Shown: positions 47,592 to 60,916 of the stretch, piece by piece
Position numbering within the stretch: the stretch's first letter is position 1
How the letters are laid out: every line of letters starts with the position of its first letter
Origin: Adiantum capillus-veneris
Taxonomy: Eukaryota; Streptophyta; Polypodiopsida; Polypodiales; Pteridaceae
NCBI GenBank assembly: GCA_014529385.2
Contig: CM043944.1
Location: 72,469,884-72,533,883, forward strand
Length of the DNA stretch: 64,000 nt
Reading direction: 5' to 3'
Notes under the pieces: generated by a model
Told to the model about the DNA's origin: nothing
Database searches by the model: none
The model's input: only the letters and a program-made list of their open reading frames with translations
Made by a program: the position numbers and the translations under genes

Positions 47592-49143
47592 ATGAATTCA
47601 GTTTTCTTTCAAAAAATTTAATTTGTTTTTACCAAATAATGAATTCAGTTTTCGTCAGCAGACTTTCATATAAAACAATTAAAGCGACTTTCATTACTTT
47701 TTTCTAGCAAATAGAGATATGGAAATAAAGGAACTAATTGTGTTCTGGATTCGAGAACTGAATCCTCCCTAGTTGTGGAGACAACAGTACAGTTAATGAC
47801 TTTTGAGAGAGAGGTAATGAAAGGGACTCGAGAGAGAAAGATACAGAAAGAATTTGGACAACAAAGTAGGCACAACAGAGTTTATTTGGTTTAAGAAACT
47901 ATGCGTTCAAAAAATGTCTCGAATAAAACCTATTCATACCATCGACTTCAACTTAGTAGCGGGGGTGCATTTATTCAATTCACTAACGAAAAAAAACATT
48001 TTCTTCGAGAATAATCATGTATTTTCAAATAAGCTTTCTATTGATCGGTATCATGGGGTAATATGAATGTGCAAAAACACCATTTAAGCAAAAGCATGGA
48101 ATGCTTGCTATCAAAAACTTTGGCCTACAATTATACACGAATTGACATAAGATTTTTATGATGATATATCTCAATGGATAGCTCTTAAAGAATACAATCT
48201 AGAAATATAATAACCAATGAATTTTATAATGGCTTAAATAGCATTTCACCTATTCATGCTTTCACCGATTTGAAAGGCTTATCAATTGCATGCTTATACA
48301 CACTCTCTCTCATCACTCTCCCTCTAGATATCTACACACTCTCTCTCTTATTGTCACCTTCTCTCTAGTTATCCAAACATCCTCTTCCTAGCTTGCAGAC
48401 ACACATTCTCTCTCTAGTTAGCCACACACAATCTTTCTCTACCTACATTCAACTCATTAGCTATATTCTAGATTGGAATATTAATGTTTTGATGTTTTGT
48501 ACACTCTTAGCATGTAATATGCATCTATGGTGTGCCGTACTACATAAGGGGTGTATAGAGTAGATAGATCACATTACATACAAGGTTTTGTTCACCATCT
48601 AGTGTTTTCTATGCGAAAGGTAGTTTAGGGGGACTAGGTAGTTGACTAGACGTTATTGTGGGTTGTTTATCTCTTACTCCCACAATAATGTAGGAGAAAA
48701 CTGAATACACACCTCTTGTTTGACTTACCGGGTCCTACTTGAGGTGAGGATGTGAGAGACCATAATAAATATGTACACTTTTTGTTTCACCTGTATAGTT
48801 TCTTATTTCTTGTAGATCTTTTACGATTAGCATAGCTCAACCATATTGTGAGGTACCACAATTCCTACATCTCTTTGCGTCCAAGCCCTAGATATAACCC
48901 TATTTCTTATAAAGAGAGAACACATTGCTAGTCATAGTCATTTTTTTTCAATGTAATCTTTCACAATTCTCGCACTCAATGTTACTTCCTTGCTCGCACA
49001 ACGGAACTAGAAACCCTTGCATTAGATCTTGAAAGTGGCTTTGATACTAAGGAATTAATATTTGCGATCAAGTGAAATATCTTGTGATCACAATGTTTAT
49101 TATCACATTCACAAATCACAATTAACGTGATTACAAAAAAGTT
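47592..49143. other. No recognisable gene
   Basis: AT-rich intergenic DNA after the 45.5-47.6 kb gene. A 70-residue open frame (47854-48066) has no motif. 48300-48430 has short CTCTCTC-rich stretches. Confidence 0.5.
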
Positions 49144-49148
49144 GATAA

Positions 49149-49275
49149 TGTTGAGAGAGAAAGAGAGAGCACAGAAATAGAACCCCAAAGTGTGTAGAAT
49201 ACACACATGAGATGATGTATATATAGAGGGGACCTGGGTGCCATATATTGAGTAGCTTCACATATAAGCTCAACA
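49149..49275 (-). repeat. LTR of the TRIM-like element (left copy)
   Basis: TG...CA ends with TGTTGAG/CTCAACA inverted tips; contains GTATATATAGAGG, which may include promoter elements in either orientation. Confidence 0.85.
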
Positions 49276-49904
49276 CCCCCGCTCAAATAAGGGTCCCTAA
49301 CTGTGGATGAAAAAAACCCTTGGGGGATGAAGGGAAAAACCCACAGCTCTATATACACCCACCGTTATATTATAAAAATCATTGAATATACAAATGTTCA
49401 TGAGGAGCTACATCACTCCTTTTACAATGAATGTTTTATGAGGAGTTACATTACTCCTATCCTATCAAATACAATAATGAATACAAAGGTTCAATAAAGA
49501 GATGTAAAGGCTATCGATTAGCTCGTAATCAGAAGTGTCTCCATGAATCTGCTATGTAGCTTGTCATCACTATCGTATCACCAAACATATCTTCATAAAT
49601 CTTTTATTGTCACCAAGTTTGTCTTCATAAAATCAATTCTTTGATGAATTCTACATAGATCATAGACTCAAAAAAAAAAGTCATGAAAATTATTAGCATC
49701 GTTAGTGAAATAATTTACGTTCACAATGCCATAAGAGATGGTTCGTGACGCCACTCTTTTGACGACATATATACGCACGAAAACATATGGTACATAGAGT
49801 ATGAACGTAAAAGTACAAGATGCGTGATTACATGATGCAAATGATATGTGTATATACTACATAAAACAACATTTATCAACGTAGTGATCAATGAATATCA
49901 TCAA

Positions 49905-50315
49905 AGTATTAACAAAACATCATCATTGTATCAATAAAAATGAATAAATCATCATGGTATCAACGAAAAGTATCATGATATCATCGAAAATAATCATTGT
50001 ATCAACGAAACAACATCATGGCATGACCGAGAATAACCATGGTATCAACGAAACAACATCATGGTATCACAGAGAATAACCATGGTATCAACGAAACAGC
50101 ATCATGGTATCAACAAAAATTACCATGGAATTAACGAAATATCATCATGGAATCACCGAGAATAACCATGGTATCAACGAAACATCATCATGGCATCACC
50201 GAGAATAACCATGGTATCAATGAAATATCATCATGGTATCAACAAAAATCACCATGACCAAAGTACTAACAAAACATCATCATGGTACCATCAAAATCAC
50301 TATGGTATCAATGAG
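49905..50315. repeat. Minisatellite in the TRIM-like element
   Basis: Units of about 22 bp alternate as ATCATGGTATCAACGAAAC and CCATGGTATCAACGAAAC/ACCGAGAATAA, giving a 44-45-bp higher-order step with many copies. Confidence 0.8.
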
Positions 50316-50589
50316 AAATTTTCAATAAAACGACGTAAACTATATCTCTAAAAGAATAATTATACGAGAATCAATGAACGAGTATACCATATAGGAAAAG
50401 ATCATGTACCAACAGTAGCTCGATAGAATTTGGACGATCATCAACTACTCGACTGAATCAAAACGATATGTAACTGGCTTCTGCAGCAAAGTTACGTCAG
50501 TAACAAATATATGATTGATGAAGAAAAAATATAATTGAGAAGTTTTCTATTATGAGAAAAATCAAAAGCAAAAAGTAAAATTTTGCTTT

Positions 50590-51170
50590 TCAAACATATT
50601 CGCAGTCCAAGACGATAACCCAAAATCAGTGCAGAATTTAGAGAAACTTTCTTCTGCAAAGTTATAGACCACATCGATTACGATGGCTTAAGCAAATACT
50701 TTCTCATCGATTTCGATGCCTACAGCGGCTAGTTTCTTCTACAAAGTTGTAGACTACATCGATTTCGGTTCCTTGCACGGGTAGTTTCTGCAAAATCATT
50801 CTCAATTAGCAGAGAAATCTAAAACAAAAAGCGAAAGTTGATTTTCAGGTATGTACGCAGTCCGTGAACGATAACTCAAAATTGGAGCAGAATTTGAAAA
50901 AATATCCTTCTGCAAAGTTGTAGACCACATCGATTCCGGAATCCCAGTCAAGTAGTTTCTTCAAAATCGTTTTCAATTTGCAGAGGAATCAAAAAGAAAA
51001 AGCAAAAGTTGTTTTTTAGGTATGTACGCAGTCCGCGAACGATAACTCAAAATTGGTGCAGAATTTGAGAAAACTTTTTTTGCAAAGTTGTAGACCACAT
51101 CAATTCCGGTCTCTCAAGCGGGTAGTTTCTGCATAATCGTTTTCAATGAGCAAAGAAATCAAAAACAACA
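50590..51170. repeat. Three diverged tandem units of about 170 bp in the TRIM-like element
   Basis: Each unit carries CGCAGTCCG-GAACGATAACTCAAAAT, GCAGAATTTGA, TTCTGCAAAGTTGTAGACC and ACATCGATTCCGG. Starts are near 50600, 50849 and 51019; an extra partial unit lies near 50710. Confidence 0.75.
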
Positions 51171-51189
51171 ACGTACTGCTCTAATACCA

Positions 51190-51331
51190 TGTTGAGAGAG
51201 AAAGAGAGAGCACAGAAATAGAACCCCAAAGTGTGTAGAATACACACATGAGATGATGTATATATAGAGGGGACCTGGGTGCCATATATAGAGAAGCCAT
51301 ATATTGAGTAGCTTCACATATAAGCTCAACA
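51190..51331 (-). repeat. LTR of the TRIM-like element (right copy)
   Basis: Same as the left copy plus a 15-bp insertion that repeats CCATATAT. The primer-site-like GCTCTAATACCA immediately precedes it on the plus strand (51178-51189). Confidence 0.85.
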
Positions 51332-51336
51332 GATAA

Positions 51337-52753
51337 GTGGTGACGTGGAAACCCACAAAAATCTGATTGGGGTACCTGTTTTTCTCGATGGGTCCACACG
51401 AAAACTATAAAAACGTTAAACCAAGCCCACCAAGAAATGAAAAAACCCGAGTGGGCGTACTGAATTGGATAATTTCTATAGCTTAAAAGAAAGTCACGTG
51501 AATATTTAATGTAATCACGTATTTTGAAATGTGGACACTCAACGCTTTTAACTTGATTATGTATTCGTGATCATGTAAATGAAATCCCTGTTTGCTACTT
51601 TCAATGGGCAAGATTACATGCAGTATCATTGTTTTACCATTTTTGTTTGCTTGATTGCATCAATTGTGTTTGCTTGATCGATTACACTTCAATTCGCTTT
51701 ATTGTATTTTATGTTCTCACATTGCACTTCCGCTTGTATCATCCTATCCATACAAATATCTTATATTATCTCTTGCTTACTGTGTTGGGATCTATGACTG
51801 TGTGATTGTGCACATTTGATGTTGCTACTCCATGCAACATGTTCAACAAGCTTAGAAAACTAGATCATTGGTTTATAGAGGAATTTATATGCATGACGCT
51901 TCATTCCACTTGAGAGGACAATGTAGTTCATCTGGCTGCAAAGATACTCTAACAAGAGGGGAGCTAGAAATCAAGTGAGATCTCACAAATATTTGGCAAA
52001 GTGGTAAGGGTTGCTAGAATCCTTCAGCCAGTGGTTAAGACTTGACTAAGCTTTATGGATTGCATAAAGATTTATAGACTATCTATAAAAACTAAAGAGG
52101 GAGGGAAAATTTTCATGCATGGATGATGAGTTTCTTGTTGCTTAGCACTAGTGGTGAGGGTACTAGTAACCCCATCATTGACACACACCCTTGTTTCTCG
52201 TGTGCTTTGTATCTTTCACCATGCCTACATTGAGTACTTATTGTCGAGGAAGGTAGATTTGGCATCATCGTTAGAATAGAGGTTCTTGAAAATGGATTTT
52301 TAGATGAGTTCCATGTTAACATGTTTGCGTGTTTGTAATCATGTTAATGAAATCCTTAGCTGAAATCATCGTAGCTTACAATAAATAGCCTTGCTAATTA
52401 TTGTCTTGATCTATAAACGCTTGCTGGAAAAGACCGTGTCAATTTTGAGCATTTAAAACCAAGAAATCTTACAAAACTCTATTGTCGTTGAACCTCCCTT
52501 TGAGATTGTTGTTGATGAAGCGGATGATGTTTCCTAAATTTTCGTTGGAAGACTTCCCGTTGTGCAAAGCTCACTCCAAAGTGTTGGCTATGGCGAGGTC
52601 CGCTAATTTAAATTATCTTGAATACTCACTTGCTTGGGAATTTCTGTAAATTTATAAAATGTTCAAAAATTCATCAATTTGTAAAGAGCTCATGTGATCA
52701 CCCTGGAGCGAGTTTCTTGGTTTTCATCACAAGGAAAAGAGGTGAGGATGAAA
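51337..52753. other. No recognisable gene
   Basis: AT-rich DNA with open frames under 75 residues and no family motif. Confidence 0.5.
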
Positions 52754-52773
52754 GGGGGGGGGGGGGGGGGGGG
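52754..52773. repeat. Homopolymer run of 20 G
   Basis: Uninterrupted G run shortly before a TRIM-related LTR. Confidence 0.95.
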
Positions 52774-52833
52774 CATGGGCACCCTCCCTTAGAATTACTT
52801 GGCCTAAAGGCCTTGGGCGCTTGGTGTGAAAAG

Positions 52834-52970
52834 TGCTGAGAGCATGGAGACAAGGGAGCGACACCGATACACACGAGGAAGACAGAGATGCGTTACCACA
52901 ATTTTGCAACCCCAAAGTGTGCATTCTCTTCAGTCTAAGTGTACATATATAATGGGGACTTCAACCTCTA

Positions 52971-53026
<56 letters not shown>

Positions 53027-53059
53027 GTATGAGGGTGAGATCTATACAAAGCTTCAACA
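52834..53059 (-). mobile_element. LTR-like end related to the TRIM element
   Basis: Runs from TGCTGAGAGC to GCTTCAACA and is followed by ACCCCCGCTCAAAT and TTGGGGGTACAAGGGAAAAA, the same polypurine-tract side and adjoining interior as at 49271-49345. It contains a TATATATA/TACATATATA microsatellite (52966-53027). No second LTR is seen, so the element is broken or very diverged. Confidence 0.55.
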
Positions 53060-54546
53060 CCCCCGCTCAAATTGAGGCCCCTTGATGAAAAAACCGTTGG
53101 GGGTACAAGGGAAAAACCCAGATATACACTATTGTATTAATCAATTATCAAATTCACAAAATATGTTCCTGAAGAGCTACGTCGCTCCATAATATACAAC
53201 AATGGTCATGAAGGGTCATAAAAATTCTAATTGACATAAAGTTAAAGTTTTAGTTACAGGAGTCACCCTATACAATTGACCTATTGTAAATGTTTTGGTA
53301 GAACAGCTTTAGCATCATTGATCCCCCGTCACATATGCTACTTGATTTGTTTTATATCCTGGAAAACAACAACTTAAGAAACATATCGATATGCGAAGGT
53401 TAGAAATGACCACAGCATATTGTCCTTAGAGACGGTTTGTGACGCAGATCTAGAGATGACCTGGGAACAAACGTAATGCAAATGGAATCACTTGTGCAGA
53501 TGACATAGAAAAAATAATAATATTAATGTAATCACATGTGTAGATGACATAGAAACAAATGTAATATGAATGTTATCACATGCTGTTGAATGTGGAGTCT
53601 AATGAAACATAGTTAAACTTAGACAATGAATATGTCCACGTTAGCATGCTTCCTTGTTGTGGACCACGCGAATGGATCATGATGGAGGAGCCAACCAAGT
53701 GTGCCTACCCCTTGCTGTCTTATCAAGGTTGATGCGATGAAAAATAGCAAAATTGTGCTAAAACCACTAAGGCTCATTCGGGTCTCGTAAGACGCTCAAT
53801 GCGACCATTGTTGATCAAGCTAAGCACTTGAGGGCTAAGGAATAGGAAAAGGCCACACAGACGTAACGAGAACATGTTAAATAAAGCACGTTTAATAAAG
53901 CATGGTCAAGGTCAATGGATTGCTTAGAGAGATAAATAAAGCATGCCAAAAACAACCGCTTGCATGCTGATATATATTTTTCTAGGCTTGGCCATGGAGT
54001 AGACCCAAAATCAAAACTCTCAAACCCAAACTCACCAGCAAGAAATTATGGCTAGAAGGTGCTACTAAATTTAATACCAAAGAATGTGCATGTAGTATCA
54101 GTATTTATCCCATTAACAGTCAACATTCAACACGATCATTATAGTTCATTCAATGAGAGAGTGAGAGAGAGAAAAGAGAGATTCACGTTTTTCATAAAAA
54201 ATGTGAGACAAAAGATGATGTGCATTGTAAAATTTTTTTATGATTTGAGATAACTTTTACAATATAGTTCAACAAAACTTATGTATTTTTTAAAATTTGT
54301 AGTCGTGGCCGGTTCAAATCTTCATATGCTTCAAACCTTTTGAATGATGAATGCCAATAGCCCAAGCAAATGTCTTACACGTACCCTATAGGGCAACACA
54401 TTTTGTTTGGTCTACACCCTTCAGGGCAGCTCACTAGTTATGTTCAGAAGCACCAAACACTCGCTCTCTCTCACACTAAAGTCCCATCTCTCTCTATCAA
54501 ATATGGCCCAAAAGATCTCTCTCTCTCTCTATCCTTAAACTCACCC

Positions 54547-54589
<43 letters not shown>

Positions 54590-54880
54590 GGAGTTTATTT
54601 CCATTAATTACATCAAATCATCTTGCACTTATGTCACAATTGTGCCATAAACTGCAAACATCTCTCCCTCATCTTTCCGTAAGAGGAGACACAGAAACAA
54701 TCCTCCATCATCTTTTTCTTAATAATCTCCCATGGGAATAATGACTCTACAAAGTGAGACTTTTTCAAAGCATGCATAATTCCTAGCGTTCTAGATGAAA
54801 AAAAGTAACCATGCTCTAAGGACTGCATACAGAATTGCATAGCATCATCTCAAAATTTGTACAAATCAAAGAAAGTAGAA
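53060..54880. other. TRIM-like interior remnant, then no recognisable gene; CT microsatellite
   Basis: 53060-53260 resembles the TRIM-like interior. 53480-53600 has a short duplication (AATCACATGTGTAGATGACATAGAAA). (CT)n lies at about 54511-54590. Small open frames have no motif. Confidence 0.5.
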
Positions 54881-54883
54881 AAT

Positions 54884-57860
54884 TTAAAAGCATCCCAATT
54901 CTACACATGCTGCAGAATCCACGACCAACACTGCCTTACATTTTCTGCAACTACAAAATGTATGTTTAACAGTTTTCATAGTCTTACATGTAGGACATTT
55001 CCCCTGAGTAATACATTCTTGTAGCAGTAGTTCTCCATAAGAAAGGGTACCTGTAAGTAGTCTCCACATAAACACTTTGTGCTTGTTTGAGCAAGGGAGA
55101 CTCCATAAAGAATCCAGTCTCTGTATCCTCCAGTCTTGTGATCTGTTAAATCTCCAAGATCTATTACATATGACATATATGTCCATAGTTGGTATAAGCA
55201 ATTTGTAAAATTGACCTGTAGAAGACTTCCACCTATCACCTAGATTCCCTAGGAGGTGCCAGTCTTTGAATCTCTCCCATAGGTTCTCTATAATGAGAAC
55301 TGGCAGCGTGAAAGTTTGAATACACAAATCTCTCCAACTTGTTCTAGTGAAGGCATTGGAAAGTTTGAATTGTCTCCTGGCTGCAAAAAGAGAACAAACA
55401 ATCCATGAGAGTCCATCATTTTCTCAATGCATGTAATACCTTTTCTAAACATCCTAATAGATGGTTTTCAAAGCAAGAGGGTTTTCAAAGAAAAAAATCT
55501 AGAAGACATTCTCTTTTCCAAGAGAGTTCCATGTATGCCTAAGCCAACCCTGCCATATCAAGTTAGAGCATATATGTTTCTAGGAGATGATCATCAACTG
55601 AGCAGTGAGACATAATTTCTTTGATGGAGCATGTGAGAACAATTTATCCCATTCAGACATATTCCATGTCCCATGAAAGTACACCATTAACAAAGATATA
55701 TTTTCCCACATACATTTGGACCAAATAATACCTCTTTTGAACATATGTTTCACTATAGTAGCTCGTCTAGCATGAGTATGTGCCTACAAGTTTGGGATTC
55801 CCAAGCCCCTTGGCTCTTAGGATAGACAACAAAGTCCCATTTGATAAAAGAGTGGGTTTTCCCTTTATTCCCCCAAAGAAATTTTGTAAGAAAAGTTTGT
55901 ATCTGACCTAGATGAGTCTTTTTCCAGTCGAACAATGGAAAGCAATATCACAGATAGGGAGCCAGAATAGCGTGTATAATTTTGAGCGTGACATGCAAAG
56001 TCCACTCATCAATACCATGCAACAATTTTAGTTTTGACTCTAGATACCACCCACTGAACCAGTTGGGTGTTGGATGTGTGCATCCCTAAAGGGTACCCCA
56101 AATACCTTAGAAGGTGACCTTTGTGAACTCTTTTGCCAGCCACATGAGATTTTCAAATTGTTTAACATTTATATCAATAAGTACAAATTTTTTCAAGTTC
56201 AAGTTCATACCAGCAGCCATAGAAAACGGAGCAAGGTAAGACATGCATTTAGTCAAGTTTAGATTTGTAGCTTGTAAAAAGATCACAATTTCATAAGCAA
56301 AACCAAGAGCCAACATTTGTTCTTTGGTGAATTTTAGACCAGTAACTCTCCGTAAAGTTGCTTGTTTCTCCATAAAGTAGAAAAATAGATGAGTTGTAAC
56401 ATAAAAAAGAGAGGACAGGGGAACCCTTGCCTCATTGATCTTTGCATATGAACAAGGTCTGAAAATGGATCACAAACAATGATCCTTGAAACATCATTTT
56501 GACCCAGTAAGAAGATGCAGACACTCATTTTGGCCCTCAAAAATCTAATTTTTGCATAATGGCATGAATAAAGTCCCAAGCTACTGTATCAAATGCTTTG
56601 GCATATTCAATTGTAGAAATATTGTGTTTAGGTGAGTTTTGACAACATATTCAGACCCCAATTTCATAGCCATAATGTTGTCCATGATAGATATGGACCC
56701 ACCAATAAACCCACCATGACTTGTATGAATATGTTTCCTTAGCAAAGGAGACAGTCTTACGGAGATTGACTTAGCATGAATCTTATACAACATACCCATC
56801 ATGGTTATGGAGTCTCCACTAAGAGAGAGTTGAGCAAGACTTTTGCTTAGGGATGAGTTTTATAATCCCCTCCTTGAGATGGGGGTCCATAGACTGTGAT
56901 GCCCATATAGAATTGATGGCTTGCTTAACCATACATTTGAGGTGAAGCCAAAAATACATTAAGCATTCCTTAGAAAGCGCACATCCTCTAGGGGTTTTAT
57001 CATTCCCCAGCTTAGTGATAGCATAGTTAAGTTCTCCCTTATCAAAGCTTTCCTCAAGCCTCTGGGAGTCAAATTTGTAAATACAATAGTCCACAAAATC
57101 TAACATCACATCCATAGCATGCTACCTTTCCTTGGAATCATCCATCGGTTTATTGAGAATGGCATTAAAGTGATCCGCATAGGTTTGCATAAGGTTCTTG
57201 CTGTCAGTAACCTCAGTCCCATTTTTTTTTTAATTTAATGATAACTTTGTATTATGCTTTGCCTTCAGCTTAAGAAAAAATACCTTAGAGATGTCATTCA
57301 CATCAGATAAGTCTCTCAATCTACATTTGAACCTGTATATATTAGCCTCAACTATTGAGAGAAGGAACCCTTTATGTACTCAATTTCTTTACTCTGTACA
57401 ACTACTTGTCTGTTGTGCACCTGATCCAACAAGGGTTTTAGTTTGATATTCAAATCAGACACTCTTTGCTTTTTTTTGAAGCCACCATCTTATCATTATA
57501 TCTTACGTATTTTTTCATTTCAGAGAAGAAAAAAATCCAGGTATTAACAAGATCATCATTCAACATTTTAGCATGTCTAGCATATCTTAATACATATTCC
57601 TAATAGTGTTTACTATGTAACAACAAATTATTCACCATTAAAGGCCTTGCTTTACCAATTTTAACAGACATAGAATTAGCATTATCTAAAGATTCATTAC
57701 GAGAGGAAAGTGATCAAACACACAAAAGTTGGGACCTGAACTTGCATTTGCAGGTAGCCATACATCCTACAAAGAATACAATATATCCAACTTGGACCAA
57801 GGTGACATATGAGACTTAGAGTGAAAAGTGAACCCATTTAAATTGAAAAACTTTAACTAG
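54884..57860 (-). mobile_element. Decayed L1-type LINE, ORF2 region
   Basis: In minus-strand order: an endonuclease end (VGPRCHMSPWSKLDILYSL, SGPNFCVFDHFPLVM-like, about 57850-57690), reverse transcriptase (DKGELNYAITKLGNDKTPRG, GIIKLIPKQK, YKIHAKSISVRLSPLLRKHI, RSMRQGFPCPLFFMLQLI, with FAYE in place of FADD near 56285), then LTKFLWGNKGKTHSFIKWDF and the zf-RVT end (SLPCSNKHKVFMWRLLTGTL, CPTCKTMKTVKHTFCSCRKC; 55327-54884). Many stops and frameshifts and loss of the catalytic Asp pair mean it is inactive. The 5' end is truncated near 57860 against the gypsy-side DNA. Confidence 0.82.
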
Positions 57861-58640
57861 GTTTAGTTGGCAGTGGAGGCAGCCCGACTTAAAGACAAGA
57901 AGCTTCACATGCAAGCAAGAGTCAACGAGTCAGAGGAATGAAGCTTAGTCCAACTAGCCCAAGTAATTGCAATAGCCACTATGAGCGGGATGCAAACACA
58001 CAGAACGCCTCTATAATGACTTGACACACACTCTTGGGATGATACACACACACACACTATGGGGCACCACTCGGCTTACACAACCCACCTGGCCGAGACA
58101 GGGAACACACTGATGGAGTGAGAGGAGATAGACTACCCATTTACCCACTCCACACAGAGAGACACTCACACACACACACCCAAAAAACTTAGCTCAAAAG
58201 AGGAGAATTTTTTATGTTTAGATACAATTGAGCTTGGGCCAACACCAATGGGGCAAATAGCTCACACAATATGGGTAAAATATTCCAGATACAATCACAA
58301 ATTAGAGTAGAAGCTTCGCTCATAGAAGAAACTTACACAGCCAAAACAAAAGAAAATCAGTGAGGAATTTGGAAAAATGGATGGAGCCATTGCGTCCGCA
58401 ACGGCCCAAAACCCCAGTCTACAATGTCAAAGTGCTCAAATCCGACCTCGGATGAGCAGTTTACGGCCAAAACATGCTCCAAAAACAGCAAAAACATAGT
58501 TGCAGCTATTCCTCCTCTTCTCTCCAAGTTTTTCTCTCAGTTTATTCAGTTCTTACACTTAGATTTATTACTTGGGCACCCTTGGCCTTTTAGTTGACGT
58601 CAAACGGACCCCGAACATGCCAAAAAGGGGCTAGGATTTA
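57861..58640. other. Possible gypsy 3' untranslated region or LTR
   Basis: DNA between the LINE and the gypsy coding region. It has short CA stretches and no coding motif. An LTR is expected on this side of the minus-strand gypsy element, but no matching second copy is inside the window. Confidence 0.35.
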
Positions 58641-58845
58641 GAACATGCCAAATCTTGATATGATCAGCAACATCAAAAAGAGATATTAGACTCACCGCGT
58701 CACAGGTCTCCTCATCCCTCACATAACTTACTTGTTCTGCAGACAGCTCATCTTGCTCCACCATCATCTACTTGCCATGATACAATTTAAGACGCAATCC
58801 ATTTACCCTTGACTTATGTAGAATCCCATCCAGGTTAGCCAACTG

Positions 58846-59939
58846 CTATGTACCATTCAGAAAACACTCCACTACCTTAAAAATGCCTTCCCACCTAGCT
58901 TGAAACTTCTTTTGGAAGGTGTTGTCCAGCTTACTGTTATAGCGCAAAACCAAGTCATGCTTCTTGATACCCTTACTTTTGACCTTTTCATTTATCTTTG
59001 CCAAAGCCCTATCGTGCATTTGCCCATAATGTTCCAATGCACTCATCCTATCCAACCGAACCTCTTGTAACTGTAAGAGCCTCTCTTTGAATGCATCACT
59101 AGGCAGCCCAAGAAATTACTTCTCTAGCATCTTTACTGCAGGCAACTCTACTTCCATAGGCAATCATGCTTCCTTTCCATATACCAAGTGAAATGGAGTA
59201 AACCCTGTACCTGTCTTCACCGAAGTACGGTAAGCCCATAATGCACTAGGAAATTCCAAATCCCAATTCTTTCCTTGGTGCTCTGTCACTTTCAAAAGAA
59301 TCTGTACCAACTCACCATTGAACCTTTCATTTAAGCCATTACACTGCGGGTAATAAAGAGTGGTATGCTAGTGCCTAATCTTCATCTTAGCGCATAAAAA
59401 GTATAGCAGTTTAGCTCTAAATCCTGGCCCCTTATCTGAAAGTAACTCTAGTGGCACCCCAAACTTGCAACATATTTCATCATACATAAATTTTCCCACA
59501 TCCTTTGGAGTGATCTATTTTACTACTATAGCCTCTGCCCATCTATAGAGATAATCCACTACAGTCAAAATATAGCTTTTGACCTTGCTTGTGATAGGTA
59601 ATGGGCCTATTGCATCAATCCCTCACTTTTCAAACACATCAAACGCCATAATGGTTTTTCATAGCTCTGGCTTCAACACTCTCTTCCCAAATGCTTGACA
59701 CTTATTGCAAGACCTACACCAATGGTGAACATCCTTGTGCAAACTAGGCCATACATTTCCTCTTGCAAGATCTTATGCAAAGTGATCTTTAGAGAAAAAT
59801 GTCCGCCACATGCGCCTTCATGATTCTCTTCCAACACTCTATAAAGCTCCTCCCGCCAAGGTACACGTCTCAACATGAGATCAGCCCCTTTGATGTACAA
59901 GACATCACCAATCAATTTGTACCTCGATGCTCTACGCAC
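58846..59939 (-). pseudogene. Gypsy integrase, multiply broken
   Basis: The zinc-binding part (ENHEGACGGHFSLKITLHKI, then a frameshift into WCRSCNKCQAFGKR) is followed by a core with stops (LTVVDYLYRWAEA; LSDKGPGF; YYPQCNGLNERFNGELVQIL) and the tail MSALEHYGQMHDRALAKINE, NSKLDNTFQKKFQARWEG. The family inserts element DNA in the host genome. At least four stops occur in the core, so it is inactive. Confidence 0.75.
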
Positions 59940-60673
59940 AAAACCATACTTCTTAGACTTTGAATGTCTTTCGAAATGATTCTTGTTAGCAAAAACTCCT
60001 CTTCTTGAGCCAAACTTTCCCGGCCATGATAAAGAGGTAAATTGGTCCTCAACACAAATAGCTCCCCAATCTTACTTTGAGCTGCTTCATGTGCCTCTCC
60101 ATTTAGAGCACGTTCAATGTGTCTGATGCTCCATGCTTCAAACTTTTTTAACAAGCCTTTAATTCTGAAACACATTTCCTTCAATGAGGTGTTATTGCTC
60201 TTCCACACACACAGCACTTGCTTCACAACTAGCAAGGCATCACCTTTTATGCTCAACCTTCTAATTCCATGCTTCAAACAAATGTGTAATCCCGCTTCCA
60301 AAGTAGCATATTCGGCCTCATTGTTACTATGAGCATCCAATTTGAATCCTCTCTTACATACTAGCTTCCCCTCTGGATCATAAAGTGCTATACCCCCTGA
60401 AGTGGCATCATGGATCTTTTTGTATGAGCCATCAAAGAACAACACATGTGCATTGCTGATCTGTGGCACTTCTTCAACTACCTTTCTCACCACCTCTTCC
60501 TTAACAAAAAGGGGATTCTCCTCGTAAGTCAGCAAATCAACTAGGATAGCTCTTGTACTGTCTTCCACTAGAAAAGAGAACTCAAACCCTTGTAGCTCAA
60601 TTACCCATTTCTTCACCACATGTGACATGTTAGTGCCATTAATTAACTGTGGCAAAAAGGAGTAACTCGTCAA
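59912..60673 (-). pseudogene. Gypsy second RNase H (archaeal-like) region
   Basis: After the end of the first RNase H (VKKWVIELQGFEFSFLVEDS), a linker leads to VLFFDGSYKKIHDATSGGIA, SNNEAEYATLEAGLHICLKH, IKGDALLVVKQVLCVW and WSIRHIERALNGEAHEAAQ. These hold the D, E, D and final acidic/His residues of an RNase H fold. A second RNase H after the first is a hallmark of Tat-type gypsy elements. The first RNase H (60680-60900) is damaged. Confidence 0.78.
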
Positions 60674-60916
60674 GAAAACAAAAGGTCATGGTAGCAAGTA
60701 ATGATGAAATCATCGACAAGCAAATATTACAGTGGCCATCACTAGCTCTACTTTAGAGAATTTTCTCTCTGCTACCAACTTCACTCGGCTTGCACAATAC
60801 ATTGGCCTCAGATAATGGTTGCCCTTCCCCTTTTACAATAACATGGCTCCAATGGCATCATCCCCTACTGATGGATTTACATAAAAAACTTTCTCCCAAT
60901 CAAGAGCCTGCATGGC

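Larger units (their letters stand above)
49149..51331 (-). mobile_element. TRIM-like non-coding LTR retroelement with target duplication GATAA
   Basis: Two direct repeats, 49149-49275 (127 bp) and 51190-51331 (142 bp), both start TGTTGAG and end CTCAACA and are identical except for one 15-bp insertion in the second. They are flanked by GATAA (49144-49148, 51332-51336). Read on the minus strand, the base next to the right LTR starts TGGTATTAGAGC, close to the TGGTATCAGAGC initiator-Met-tRNA primer site of copia elements, and GAGCGGGGG next to the left LTR fits a polypurine tract. The 1.9-kb interior has no coding frame, so proteins must come from other elements. Very short LTRs with no genes fit the TRIM class. 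The near-identical LTRs point to recent insertion. Confidence 0.88.
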
